Shown: positions 34,774 through 43,491 of the stretch, one piece after another | How positions within the stretch are numbered: the stretch's first letter is position 1 | Layout: the number at the start of each line of letters is the position of its first letter | Source: Acetobacter sp. UBA5411 | GTDB taxonomy: Bacteria; Pseudomonadota; Alphaproteobacteria; Acetobacterales; Acetobacteraceae | Length of the DNA: 64,000 nt | Reading direction: 5' to 3' | NCBI RefSeq assembly: GCF_002409645.1 | Contig: NZ_DHNR01000009.1 | Coordinates: 33,963 to 97,962, forward strand | Notes under the pieces: model-generated | Database searches by the model: none | What the model was told of the DNA's origin: nothing | Seen by the model: the letters and a program-made list of their open reading frames with translations, nothing else | Made by a program: the position numbers and the translations under genes

Positions 34774-35394
34774 TCACGCCTTCTCCTTCTTCCACGGAAG
34801 TGGAAGCAATTCGGGCGGCGTGTTGATCTTCTGCCGCCCCGGCGCTTCGCAGCGTGAAAGCGCCACTCGCACCGCGTAGCCCAGTTCCTCGTCCGAGACA
34901 GACAGAGGAACAGTCATATGCTTGTCAGCGTGTTTCCTGTCTTCGGGCCATGCACGATGAGTGCCGGTCAACCGTTTGCTCGCTCGCAGAGTGACGAAGT
35001 CATCGACAAGATAATGCCAAGACGAAAAGACCAGATCGCATCTCCGTCCGGCCTGATCCATATCCTTGTAACCGTAGCTCCGGGCAATATCGTCCCAGAA
35101 GGCCAGACGCCTGCGATTGGAGACTTCTTTCATGACCACAACGGCCTCACGATCAAGGATGATTCCCGGCTTGTTGAAATATTCGCTGCTGAGCAAGGCC
35201 TTGCGAAAGTTCTCCCCGATCCATTTATCCGTCGCGTCGTTTGGCGCATGGGCGCACCAGCCCGTCCGGGAGAAGTATTGCCCCTTCCAGACTTCCATCG
35301 ATTCAATGGAAATATACTTCGGTGACAGAATGATGGCTGAGCTTTTGTAATGAAGCCATCGAAGCCGCTCGGGTGTGAGATAGGTCTGGCTCAT
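34774..35394 (-). CDS. Immunity-like protein, possible CdiI family (DUF1436-like)
   Basis: A 206-residue cytosolic protein. Visible features: SPKYISIESMEVWKGQYFSR, DATDKWIGENFRKALLSSE, the DLVFSSWHYLVDDFVTLRAS region, and a C-terminal VPLSVSDEELGYAVRVALSRCE. The last segment ('sDEELG.AVr.AL..C') resembles immunity proteins of contact-dependent inhibition systems. I recall this from memory of the family and hold it loosely. No toxin gene is adjacent, so it would be an orphan immunity gene; a truncated copy lies just downstream. Otherwise hypothetical. Confidence 0.5.
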   Translation of the reverse strand: MSQTYLTPERLRWLHYKSSAIILSPKYISIESMEVWKGQYFSRTGWCAHAPNDATDKWIGENFRKALLSSEYFNKPGIILDREAVVVMKEVSNRRRLAFWDDIARSYGYKDMDQAGRRCDLVFSSWHYLVDDFVTLRASKRLTGTHRAWPEDRKHADKHMTVPLSVSDEELGYAVRVALSRCEAPGRQKINTPPELLPLPWKKEKA

Positions 35395-35564
35395 GAGATG
35401 GCGTCGATTTCAAAGGTGAGGGGTTTGCGCGCGCTCTTTTCATCAGCCGCTATTTTTGTAGCAGCTCCGTAATAAGCCTCGCAAATCCATGACTTGGTGG
35501 CAACAGGGCTGCGAAAGCGCGTCGTTCACTCTTCTTGCTTATCCTCTGATTGTCACAAACACGA

Positions 35565-37784
35565 TCAGAGATCGGTGGTGAACGAGAACTTGAAGGTTCT
35601 CGGCAGACCTTCAAGCAGATAGCCATTGAAAGCAGAGGACCAGAAGCGCGTGTTGGCAAGATTATCCACGCCGAACCGCAAGGTCAGCGGCTTGCCGTAA
35701 GCGGCGAACGTATATCGTGCGGCAAGATCGAAGCGAGTCCAGACGGGCAGGTGGGCCGTGTTCTCCACATTGACCATCTGCTTTCCGGTATTGACCACGC
35801 GCCCGATAACTGTCGCGCCCTTCAGGAACGGCAGGTCATACTCAAGGTTGCCGTTGATCGTATAATTCGGGATGCCGATGGCGGTATGACCGTTATTGGT
35901 GCCGCCAGCCGTACGTTTCAGATCGGCGTCGATCAGCGTCAGGCCCCCGTTGAAACGCAGTCCCTTGATGATTTCACCATTGACGGTGAGTTCCATGCCC
36001 CGGTTTCGCTGCAAGCCGTCTTCACGGAAGATAAGTTCACCCGTGTTGCCATAAGGCTCCGTGTAGGAGTTCGGCTGGGAGATCTGATAAAATGCCAGCC
36101 CGACATTGAACCGTCCAATGTCATATTTCGCACCAACTTCGTACTGGACGCTCTGATAGGGCGCGAAGATCTGTCCCAGATTGACGACATTCGCGCCTGT
36201 CGCCCTTTGCCCTTCGGAGAGACCTTCGATCCGGTTGAAATAAATTGCTGTCTGACGCGTCGGGTGAATGACAAGACCGACAACAGGTGTAAACGCGCCC
36301 TTGTTGTATCCGTCCTGAAGAGAACCGTTTGTTGAATAATTGTAGCTGTTATCGAGAATATTCTGATACCGGAAACCGGCTGTCAGGGCGATCCGATCGT
36401 GCCAGAACGTCATCGTGTCGGAAAGATACAGGCTATACAGTTTGGTCCAGTTTGAACGGGTAGGGTCTTTCAGATTGCCACCCGCAAGGTTCTGCTCAGG
36501 AGCCGCGAGCTGGGGCGTGTTGTAGAGATTGCTGTTTAGTGGCGCGGCGTTGTTATAATACATTGAGTAGGCGGTGCGGGTTTCTTCCCATAAGGCAGAA
36601 CCGCCAGCGTTGATTTCATGATGAATGGGCCCGGTATCCACATGGGCCCTGACACCTGCGCGCGTGCTTTCGTTGTTCTGCTGATAGGGCACATACATGG
36701 CCCCGGCGGTGCCAGCACCGGTAGCCGCATTGCTTACCGTGAAGGTGGAATAATTTCCCTTCTCGTCGCTGCCCAGTGCTCCGAAAGCGCCATAAACGGT
36801 AATATGTTTCCCGAAGTCATGCTCGATATTTAGCGTGCCGAACAGATAGTTCAGGTCAGCGTAGGTCCAGCGCTGACCGAAATTGTGAGAGGGGGCCACC
36901 GGGCGGGGAACAGAGGTCACTCCGGAGCCGAGAAAAACACCGCCGCGGCCATCCTGAACATTCTGGTTCTGATAGGCCATGTTGAGATCAATACGCGTGT
37001 TGTCGTCGTGCCAGTCGAATGTGCCGCCAACGACCGCATCATGCCGCCGCTCATGGTCGATGGAAGTCTGGCCATCCATGCCTGCCGCGTTCAGACGGAA
37101 CCCGAACGCCTTGTCCTGACCAAAGCGACGACCAAAATCGATAGCGCCGCCACCCTGCCCGTTGCTGGTGTAATCGCCTGTCACACGATTGAGGTCGGTG
37201 TTTTCAGCGTGCTTGAACATCAGGTTGATGTTGCCGCCAATGGATGAGCCGCTGGGCGCCGCACCGTTGAGGAACGCACTGGCGCCGTTCAGCACCTGAA
37301 CCTGATCATAAAGCTGAGGCGAAACAAGCTGCCGGGGAACGACACCATAAAGTCCGTTGATCGAAATATCGTCACCATTCACGGGAAAACCACGAATGAC
37401 GAACATTTCCGAGAAGTTGCCATATCCCATGGTCGTGCGGACGGAAGGGTCGTTCTCCAGAACCTGTCCGAGCGTCTGGGACTGCTGATTGAGGATCAGG
37501 CTGGAATTGTAACTGCGGATATTGAACGGGACATCGAGACCCTTCTTTGTCCCAAGTGCGCCAAGCTGACCGCCGCTGGTCACTTCCATGCGATTGCGTC
37601 GTGCTGCACGGATGACAATGTTTTCGGTTTTGTCGGCTTCAACAGATGGTTTCGGACTGGCCGCCCCAGCAAGAGGCTTTCCCGTTTGGGCCTTTGTCGC
37701 AGGCTCTGCCGCGAGACTGAGCGGAATAAAACTGCATGAGGCTAACAGCAGGGATAGCAAGCGGGATGCGGACTTTGCAGCCAT
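35565..37784 (-). CDS. TonB-dependent siderophore receptor
   Basis: Outer-membrane receptor of 739 residues. It has a signal peptide (LLSLLLASCSFIPLSLAAEP) and a plug domain with FNIRSYNSSLILNQQSQTLGQVLENDPSVRT and MFVIRGFPVNGDDISINGLYG (the 'RGF' siderophore-receptor signature), then GASAFLNGAAPSGSSIGGNINL. The 22-stranded barrel ends in LANTRFWSSAFNGYLLEGLPRTFKFSF. Imports ferric siderophores using TonB energy. It stands alone; no TonB, FecR or siderophore genes are nearby. A possible iron-control site lies upstream. Confidence 0.93.
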   Translation of the reverse strand: MAAKSASRLLSLLLASCSFIPLSLAAEPATKAQTGKPLAGAASPKPSVEADKTENIVIRAARRNRMEVTSGGQLGALGTKKGLDVPFNIRSYNSSLILNQQSQTLGQVLENDPSVRTTMGYGNFSEMFVIRGFPVNGDDISINGLYGVVPRQLVSPQLYDQVQVLNGASAFLNGAAPSGSSIGGNINLMFKHAENTDLNRVTGDYTSNGQGGGAIDFGRRFGQDKAFGFRLNAAGMDGQTSIDHERRHDAVVGGTFDWHDDNTRIDLNMAYQNQNVQDGRGGVFLGSGVTSVPRPVAPSHNFGQRWTYADLNYLFGTLNIEHDFGKHITVYGAFGALGSDEKGNYSTFTVSNAATGAGTAGAMYVPYQQNNESTRAGVRAHVDTGPIHHEINAGGSALWEETRTAYSMYYNNAAPLNSNLYNTPQLAAPEQNLAGGNLKDPTRSNWTKLYSLYLSDTMTFWHDRIALTAGFRYQNILDNSYNYSTNGSLQDGYNKGAFTPVVGLVIHPTRQTAIYFNRIEGLSEGQRATGANVVNLGQIFAPYQSVQYEVGAKYDIGRFNVGLAFYQISQPNSYTEPYGNTGELIFREDGLQRNRGMELTVNGEIIKGLRFNGGLTLIDADLKRTAGGTNNGHTAIGIPNYTINGNLEYDLPFLKGATVIGRVVNTGKQMVNVENTAHLPVWTRFDLAARYTFAAYGKPLTLRFGVDNLANTRFWSSAFNGYLLEGLPRTFKFSFTTDL

Positions 37785-37852
37785 AAGATGAAGCGTCCTG
37801 ATGTACGGAAAACGGCTCCTTCGGGCGCATCGACCCGGGAATGGGTGTGCTG

Positions 37853-37878
37853 TTAATGATAATATGTCTCAATTGCAA
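37853..37878 (-). promoter_or_regulatory. Candidate iron-regulation site upstream of the receptor
   Basis: The segment TTAATGATAATATGTCTCAA followed by TTGCAA lies about 70 bp before the receptor start. It contains AATGATAAT, a good match to the Fur hexamer pair, but the other half is poor. Position fits Fur-type control of a siderophore receptor; the match alone is weak. Confidence 0.35.
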
Positions 37879-38043
37879 GAGCGCGCTAGGAATGCTTCAT
37901 ACCCAGTTGGGAGGGGTGTTGGCTGAGTGTGCAGGGCGCAGGTTGTTGACTGGCGGGTCTGCTTGCCCGATGCGCCAGAGAGACACCAATCGTCCGTTTA
38001 CCAACGCTCTTTCAGCAAACAGACAATTGCATAGAAACAGGCG

Positions 38044-38262
38044 TTACAGATTTTTTCTGTAGAAAACTTTCAATTTTTCAATCGCCTGACGGGTGTATTC
38101 TGGCTGGCCGCAATGCGTCGCGCCGGGAACGACGAAGATATTCTTCTTGTCTGATCGGGCCTTATCGAACAGTTCGAAATAGCCACGATAGAAACTGAAG
38201 ATACCGGGCTGTCCGCAGTCGCATCCTGCGTGGAGGCATCGAAAGCAGACCGCTATCTGCAA
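38044..38262 (-). pseudogene. C-terminal remnant of an alpha/beta hydrolase
   Basis: Only about 45 residues look like protein: FELFDKARSDKKNIFVVPGA, TH, then YTRQAIEKLKVFYRKNL. This resembles the last strand-helix pair of alpha/beta hydrolases, with the catalytic His in GATH. Everything upstream (nucleophile elbow, acid) is missing because tetR occupies that position. It overlaps the 3' end of tetR by 10 bp on the same strand. Likely what remains after a deletion. Confidence 0.5.
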
Positions 38263-38807
38263 ATCCTCCGCACAATATCCTCGATCTCATGGCGATCCAG
38301 CGGGGCCTGATCCACGGAGCCGTGAATACCCATTCCTTCGACCAGCGCATCCAAGGTACGGCTGGTCAGTGGATCAAAGAAACGACCGAGGGCTTCCCGG
38401 CTGGACTGCATCCACTCCCGCATGATAGCAGCCAGCTCCGGCTTGCGGGCGGCGAACGCGTAGAGTTCGTAACTCAGCAGCAGAGTGCGTGGTGTCGACC
38501 AGATATTTCCGGCGATGATGTCAACGATCGCCTCGATTGCTTCTTCCCGATCCTGAGCCTGCGCCAGTCGCGCGACAAATTCCGATGAACTGGCGTGAGC
38601 AACCTGCTCGAACGCCATACGCAGCAGATCGTCCATGCCGTCAAAATGATAGGTCATGGAACCAAGAGGCACCCCGGCCGCTGTGGCTACACGACGATGC
38701 GTGGTGCCCTGCACGCCGTGCTCCACAATGACATCCAGCGCTGCGTTGATGATGCGCTGCTTGCGGTCAGGATCAAAGCGACGGGTTGGGGGCTGGTTGC
38801 TGGACAT
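38253..38807 (-). CDS. TetR family transcriptional regulator
   Basis: A 184-residue repressor from the ATG at 38805-38807; the frame extends to 38861, with no better ribosome site at either. The N-terminal helix-turn-helix is RKQRIINAALDVIVEHGVQG then THRRVATAAGVPLGSMTYHF. The C-terminal ligand-binding domain (RTLLLSYELYAFAARKPEL) resembles the RutR/YjdC-type C-terminal region. It is divergent from the DUF1349-acetyltransferase pair, with an inverted repeat in the gap, and probably controls that pair and itself. Confidence 0.88.
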   Translation of the reverse strand: MSSNQPPTRRFDPDRKQRIINAALDVIVEHGVQGTTHRRVATAAGVPLGSMTYHFDGMDDLLRMAFEQVAHASSSEFVARLAQAQDREEAIEAIVDIIAGNIWSTPRTLLLSYELYAFAARKPELAAIMREWMQSSREALGRFFDPLTSRTLDALVEGMGIHGSVDQAPLDRHEIEDIVRRICR

Positions 38808-38834
38808 GGGGGAAGAGGTTAGCCTTGCGCGATG

Positions 38835-38848
38835 TGTACGGATGTACA
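38835..38848. promoter_or_regulatory. Candidate TetR operator (TGTAC-N4-GTACA)
   Basis: A perfect inverted repeat with 5-bp arms, TGTAC GGAT GTACA, lies in the short gap between tetR and the divergent DUF1349 gene. Palindromes of this size in such a gap are typical TetR-family binding sites. Confidence 0.5.
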
Positions 38849-38882
38849 TAAAAGAAATCATAACCGCAGGGGAGTGTTAGCA

Positions 38883-39578
38883 GTGAGCGACAAAGGCGAA
38901 AAGAACATCCACTCCGGGATGACGAGGCGCACGGTCATCGCCACGGGTGTTGCGGCTGGAGGCATCGCTCTGGTCGGACAGGCGCATGCTGACGCCCCCA
39001 ATTCCTGGCAGAACGGTGTCTGGCTCAACAAGCCTCGCCAGAGTTCTCTCACGGCTGACGCTCTGGAAGTAACGACTGACAAGGGCACCGATTTCTGGCG
39101 CGAAACTTGGTATGGTTTCACCCGTGACAGCGGCCATTTCTATGGCGTCCATGCGCCATCACGCTTTACCGCACAGCTCCGTATCCGCGCCGCCTATGAA
39201 AAGCTCTACGATCAGGCCGGTCTCATGGTCCGCATCGACGAGAAACGCTGGGTCAAGGCGGGGATCGAACTCTCCGACGGACGCGCCATGCTCAGCAGTG
39301 TTCTGACAGATGGCCTCTCGGACTGGGCAACAGCGCCTTATGAGGGTGAGCCGAAAGATTTCTGGATGCGTGCAACCGTGGCCGACGGCGTATTGCGGCT
39401 ACAGGTCTCAGCCGACGGCAAGATCTGGCCGCTCGTGCGTCTTGCGCCTTTTCCAAAGGCAGAGTCCTATCTGGTCGGCCCCATGTGCTGCACACCGGAG
39501 CGGGAAGGGCTCAAGGTAAAGTTTTCGGACTGGCGGCTGACGCCTCCGCTCGGCAAAGCCCTGCATGATCTGACCTGA
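38883..39578 (+). CDS. Tat-signal DUF1349 protein
   Basis: About 231 residues from the GTG at 38883, which has GGGGAG at a good distance; GTG 38874 is an alternative. MTRRTVIATGVAAGGIALVGQAHA is a probable Tat signal. The mature part is a concanavalin-like DUF1349 domain: GTDFWRETWYGFTRDSGHF, YEKLYDQAGLMVRIDEKRWVKAGIEL, PKDFWMRATVADGVLRLQVSADGKIW, and a final KVKFSDW. Relatives (YesU-like) bind sugars or are associated with polysaccharide use. Its TGA overlaps the start of the acetyltransferase (TGATG), so they are coupled. Confidence 0.8.
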   Translation: MSDKGEKNIHSGMTRRTVIATGVAAGGIALVGQAHADAPNSWQNGVWLNKPRQSSLTADALEVTTDKGTDFWRETWYGFTRDSGHFYGVHAPSRFTAQLRIRAAYEKLYDQAGLMVRIDEKRWVKAGIELSDGRAMLSSVLTDGLSDWATAPYEGEPKDFWMRATVADGVLRLQVSADGKIWPLVRLAPFPKAESYLVGPMCCTPEREGLKVKFSDWRLTPPLGKALHDLT

Positions 39579-40111
39579 TGGCGATACGCAGCGAAAAGCA
39601 GAAGATGCTGGCAGGCGAGCTGTACAGCGCCGCTGATCCGGAATTGCAGCAGGATATGGCGGACTGTGCGGCATGGCTTGCCCGCTATAACGCACAGAAC
39701 GGATCTCTGGCCGAACGTCTTGGCGCGGTGGGCACTGACGTGACCATCCGCCCGCCTTTTTACTGCGATTACGGCTACAATATCTTTTTAGGCGACAACG
39801 TCTTTCTAAATTTCAACTGCGTCGTGCTCGATGTGGTTGAAGTCAGAATTGGTCACGGCACACAGATCGGACCCGGTGTGCAGATCTTCGCAGCCGATCA
39901 TCCGCGTGATCCCGCCGTGCGCCGCAAGCTGCTGGAATTCGGTCGTCCCGTGATAATTGGCGAGAATGTCTGGATCGGTGGGGGCGCTATCATCCTGCCC
40001 GGCATCACCATCGGCGACGACGCCATTATTGGCGCAGGCAGCGTCGTCACACGGGACGTGGCGGCTGGCGTGACAGTCGCAGGCAATCCGGCGCGCCCCT
40101 TACGCCGGTGA
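39578..40111 (+). CDS. Sugar O-acetyltransferase, maltose acetyltransferase (Maa) type
   Basis: A 177-residue left-handed beta-helix (hexapeptide repeat) enzyme that acetylates a sugar hydroxyl with acetyl-CoA. The N-terminal Maa helix region is KMLAGELYSAADPELQQDM. The catalytic His lies in FAADHPRDP. Repeats include VIIGENVWIGGGAIILPGITIGDDAIIGAGSVVTRDV. The length is slightly short of the usual 180-200. It overlaps the DUF1349 stop and is convergent with the GPH transporter (12-bp overlap). The three genes may form a sugar-related group. Confidence 0.92.
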   Translation: MAIRSEKQKMLAGELYSAADPELQQDMADCAAWLARYNAQNGSLAERLGAVGTDVTIRPPFYCDYGYNIFLGDNVFLNFNCVVLDVVEVRIGHGTQIGPGVQIFAADHPRDPAVRRKLLEFGRPVIIGENVWIGGGAIILPGITIGDDAIIGAGSVVTRDVAAGVTVAGNPARPLRR

Positions 40112-41422
40112 ACCAGATGGTTCTTTCCTGCGCCACGCCAGAAGACACACAATTTGCAGGCACACAGCCCCAAGCGGCAGCCAGATAAACCCGACCGTCA
40201 CCCACGATGACAGTTCGCGGGGCTGCGTGGCTCCATCCGCCACGTAATGTCCCCATGACAGAAACTGCGCCAGCACAAATCCGGTTATGCCCATTGCCAG
40301 TTTCGTGACCCATGTGTTGATCGAATACGCCAGCCCCGCCGAGCCTGTGGAGGTGAGGGGATCACCATCATCAACAGCTTCGGCCAGCAGAGTGTAATAG
40401 AGCGGCGACATCGTGCCTTGCGCCAGAGCCAGAAGGGCCGCGGACAGGACAAATCCTGTCATCGATGCGCCCGCCATAGCCATTATGAGATAGGCGGCGA
40501 TCTGGGCAACGAGACACACAATCCCTGCACGCACTGCTCCCAAACGTTTGGCGAGCGGAACACAGGCGGGCACACCCGCAAACAGCAGAATGGTGATGCC
40601 GGTAATGATATTCGCGCCCGTCTGCTCCGATCCCCCAAGAATGGCACGGGCATAATACAGGGCAAATCCGAAAAGCGCTGCCTGTCCTACGAAATAGAAA
40701 AACGCGAGAAGATTGCTCAACACCCAGGCGCGGTTCTTGCAGAGATGACGCAATGTGATCGCAAGGTTCTGTCGAACAGGTGCAGGGGGATGTCGAACAG
40801 TGCAGCCTCGCGCCACGCAAAACCACAAAATGCTGCCCAGCACTGACAGGATCAGAACATAGAGCGCCATTCCATAACGATGCTGCGCCGGGCTTTCACC
40901 TCCGCCAAGCCAGCTAATGGCGGGAATGGTGGCGAGCGCTACAAACAGCGATCCGGCCTGACACCCCATCATGCGAAATGCATTGAGGCTGGTTCGGTCA
41001 GTTTCGGAACGGCTGATCATGACAGCCAGCGCACCATAGGGCGTGTTGATGCAGGAGTAGATCGCCCCAAACACGATATAGGTCAGTCCCGCCCACAGAA
41101 CTTTACCTGTGGGCGAAAGCGGCAGGGCCAGAAAGCAGAAAAAGCCGGTTATGCCAAAAGGAATGGCAAGGATCTGGATCAGACGCAGCACAATCCTCCC
41201 GCCCATGCGGTCGACAAAATAACCGATGGCCGGGTCGCAGAAGGCATCAACAATACGGGCGACCAGAAGGATCCACGAGACGGCGACAAGCGGGAGACCG
41301 TAAATATCCGTGTAATAATACATCAGATAGGATGAGGTCATGCCCCACATCATATTGGATGAGACGTCCCCACAGCCGTAGGCCATCTTTTCTTTCAGAG
41401 AAAGCGCCGGTTGTGGCAGCAT
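40100..41422 (-). CDS. GPH-family sugar:cation symporter (MFS)
   Basis: A 440-residue transporter of the glycoside-pentoside-hexuronide group. KMAYGCGDVSSNMMWGMTSSYLMYYYTDIYGL is the typical N-terminus, and RIVDAFCDPAIGYFVDRMGGR is the hallmark loop motif. YSCINTPYGALAVMIS is the next conserved region. Members bring in melibiose, xylosides or glucuronides with Na+ or H+. It is convergent with the acetyltransferase. Substrate unknown. Confidence 0.92.
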   Translation of the reverse strand: MLPQPALSLKEKMAYGCGDVSSNMMWGMTSSYLMYYYTDIYGLPLVAVSWILLVARIVDAFCDPAIGYFVDRMGGRIVLRLIQILAIPFGITGFFCFLALPLSPTGKVLWAGLTYIVFGAIYSCINTPYGALAVMISRSETDRTSLNAFRMMGCQAGSLFVALATIPAISWLGGGESPAQHRYGMALYVLILSVLGSILWFCVARGCTVRHPPAPVRQNLAITLRHLCKNRAWVLSNLLAFFYFVGQAALFGFALYYARAILGGSEQTGANIITGITILLFAGVPACVPLAKRLGAVRAGIVCLVAQIAAYLIMAMAGASMTGFVLSAALLALAQGTMSPLYYTLLAEAVDDGDPLTSTGSAGLAYSINTWVTKLAMGITGFVLAQFLSWGHYVADGATQPRELSSWVTVGFIWLPLGAVCLQIVCLLAWRRKEPSGSPA

Positions 41423-42174
41423 GTTTTCGTTTCCCTGACAGTGCTGAGTAGATCAGACGCTATCATGGGTCAGGGAAGTGGCAAAAGCTTTAAAGGATGC
41501 AGGGTTTTGAAAAGAGAGAAGCAACCTGTTTGCCGCTATTTTCCCGCTGTTTCCCATTTCAGGCTTAGGAACGTCATTGTCACGATTGCAAGCGCATGGA
41601 GTTCAAGATCAATGAAAGCGAAGTAGATGGCCAAGCAGGAAACCGCCGAAAGAACTGGAACGAGACTTATCAAGCGCAGGCGTATATAGCAGCTTGAGAC
41701 ATTCGGTCGCATAAAACAATGACTGTTGCGAGGACGGCATTTCGGAGAGGGCTTCTCCGTCGGGACAGGAGGGTGACAATGCACCAGATCATTGTTCCCC
41801 ATAACCAAGAGCCGCCCCATTTTGTGATGAAATTAGGGGAGACCGAGCGGAACCTTCCGCAAGATTATGCCAGTTGCGATAATGAGGAGCAGTATTAGTA
41901 GAATATGTGACTGCGTGGGGCTTGTGGCATTAGTAAATTCGATAGTGGAGCGGTGCAGTAAGCTCAATGAATAAAGCAGAAAAGTCCGTTCCGGCGCAGA
42001 GCTCAAAATAATGGACATTTATACGAAATAAAATCCATCCTCAATTTCTACTGGTAATGTGAAAAATTTCGGATGATTAAAGGGCCGGCAAGAGCTGCAT
42101 ACGTAGTCTTTCGGCCTAATTTTCCATTGCAATATGGAAATAAATTTCTCAACATTCTACTATATATCACAATA
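41423..42174. other. Gene-poor, lower-GC segment flanking the McrBC locus
   Basis: About 750 bp without a convincing gene. A 94-residue minus-strand frame (41536-41820) ends in a hydrophobic segment (VLSAVSCLAIYFAFIDLELHA) but has an unlikely arginine- and cysteine-rich start and no ribosome site. Base composition falls towards the McrC stop. No tRNA, integrase or terminal repeats seen. It may be decayed DNA at the edge of the restriction locus. Confidence 0.5.
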
Positions 42175-43491
42175 TTAATCGATTGGGTCTATAGCCTCTG
42201 GTTCTTCGACCAGGAGCAGCCGGCGCAGCCGCATCAATATGTTAGTGCTCTTTGACACATCAATACTCGCGGTCTCTAGGATAGTGTCGTATCCGGTGAT
42301 CCGATAGCGGGCGTGAACTAGGTCTTCGGGGCCTAGGCCGGAGTGATGGGGATAGAGCAGCGTCAATCGTGGTGCGTGATAAAGATGTGCATACGCCATC
42401 ATCTGATAAACATCGGCCTGCGAAACCCCTTGCTTGGGATCATTGATGCGAGAGGAAATCCGCTTCCACTTGGTGTCGATTACATGAACAATCTTACCGT
42501 CCCGGCGGATCAGAATGTCGGGCTTGGTCTGGAATAGCCCTCGCTCGCTATCCTGCTCGTTCAGGCAGAACAAGCGTCCCCCCTGCAACGAGGCGGTAAG
42601 TCCGGTTCCCGTCAGCGCTCGGGCAATCAGTCGCCCGACATATTCTTCGAATAGCGCATTCATCTCGAACAACATTGCCGTTCCCTGACCGGCACCGCCC
42701 GTTGTCGTCTGATAGCGGTCCTGCAAGAAGAGGCGGGCCATGGCGAAGAGTGCCTGCCAGAACTGATTGGTCCGATCGATAACAACCTCATCCCAACGCA
42801 CTACTGAAGCCGGTACATCGGCTATGTCGGCATAGACGAAGGCCAGCTCGCGCAGGCGTTGCTGGTTTGAGCTGCGCCGCGAAACACGGAGAAGACGAAC
42901 CACTGCTGCTTTCATGATCCGGTTGAGCGTAATGTCCTCGGACAATAGGTCGAACCGGCAGGCAAGACGCGAAGGATTGGCCGCAAGGTGGGTAAACTGA
43001 CGGGTAATGTTGAACTGGCCGCGCAGGGTCGGCAAGTCTTCCTCACACTCGACATACCGACGCGGCATTCCCTTGCGGAGGGCCGCGGTTAGCTTGTCGC
43101 AAAAGATACGGATCAGGATTTCGAGTAAAGTCTCACGTTGCCATGCGAGATCGGTGATGACGCCAAGGTCTATCTTGAGATCAAGCGCGACGGCCAGCAT
43201 ATGGACCAAGCGTTTACGGATTGTCGCGTTCTGGTAATCGAGGGTTTCACCGGTCGCCACATCGATCTTGGGTAGTATCTCAAGGCTCGCATTACCCGCT
43301 GCCAGAATCCCAACCACGCCGCGGGCACGCAATGCACATCGGCCATGTTCGAGCACCCCGCTGCCGCCACGGCCTGCAAAGGTCGAGCGCGCCGCCAGGG
43401 CCGCAAAGCGGTCAGCATACTGGGCCGGGATCTGCCCTTGGTCGTCGCCATAGGCAAGCTTGTCCCATTCTCGAACCGTATAGGCAGGCAT
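42175..43491 (-). CDS. mcrC: McrC-like restriction subunit
   Basis: A 438-residue nuclease subunit of an McrBC/LlaJI-type system. The N-terminal half (LEILPKIDVATGETL, WQRETLLEILIRIFCDKL, RGMPRRYVECEEDLPTLRGQ) is the McrC core. The PD-(D/E)xK nuclease site is QTKPDILIRRDG then HVIDTKWKRI (Asp ... Asp-Thr-Lys). I chose the ATG at 43489-43491, whose overlap with the McrB stop (ATGA) indicates coupling; the frame extends 45 bp further. Such systems cut DNA with modified bases, blocking phages. Confidence 0.88.
   Translation of the reverse strand: MPAYTVREWDKLAYGDDQGQIPAQYADRFAALAARSTFAGRGGSGVLEHGRCALRARGVVGILAAGNASLEILPKIDVATGETLDYQNATIRKRLVHMLAVALDLKIDLGVITDLAWQRETLLEILIRIFCDKLTAALRKGMPRRYVECEEDLPTLRGQFNITRQFTHLAANPSRLACRFDLLSEDITLNRIMKAAVVRLLRVSRRSSNQQRLRELAFVYADIADVPASVVRWDEVVIDRTNQFWQALFAMARLFLQDRYQTTTGGAGQGTAMLFEMNALFEEYVGRLIARALTGTGLTASLQGGRLFCLNEQDSERGLFQTKPDILIRRDGKIVHVIDTKWKRISSRINDPKQGVSQADVYQMMAYAHLYHAPRLTLLYPHHSGLGPEDLVHARYRITGYDTILETASIDVSKSTNILMRLRRLLLVEEPEAIDPID

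Noticed and set aside
41536..41820. 94-residue frame with a hydrophobic C-terminal half, minus strand
   Set aside because: No ribosome site, odd Cys/Arg/His-rich start and no recognisable family; treated as a chance frame in decayed DNA.
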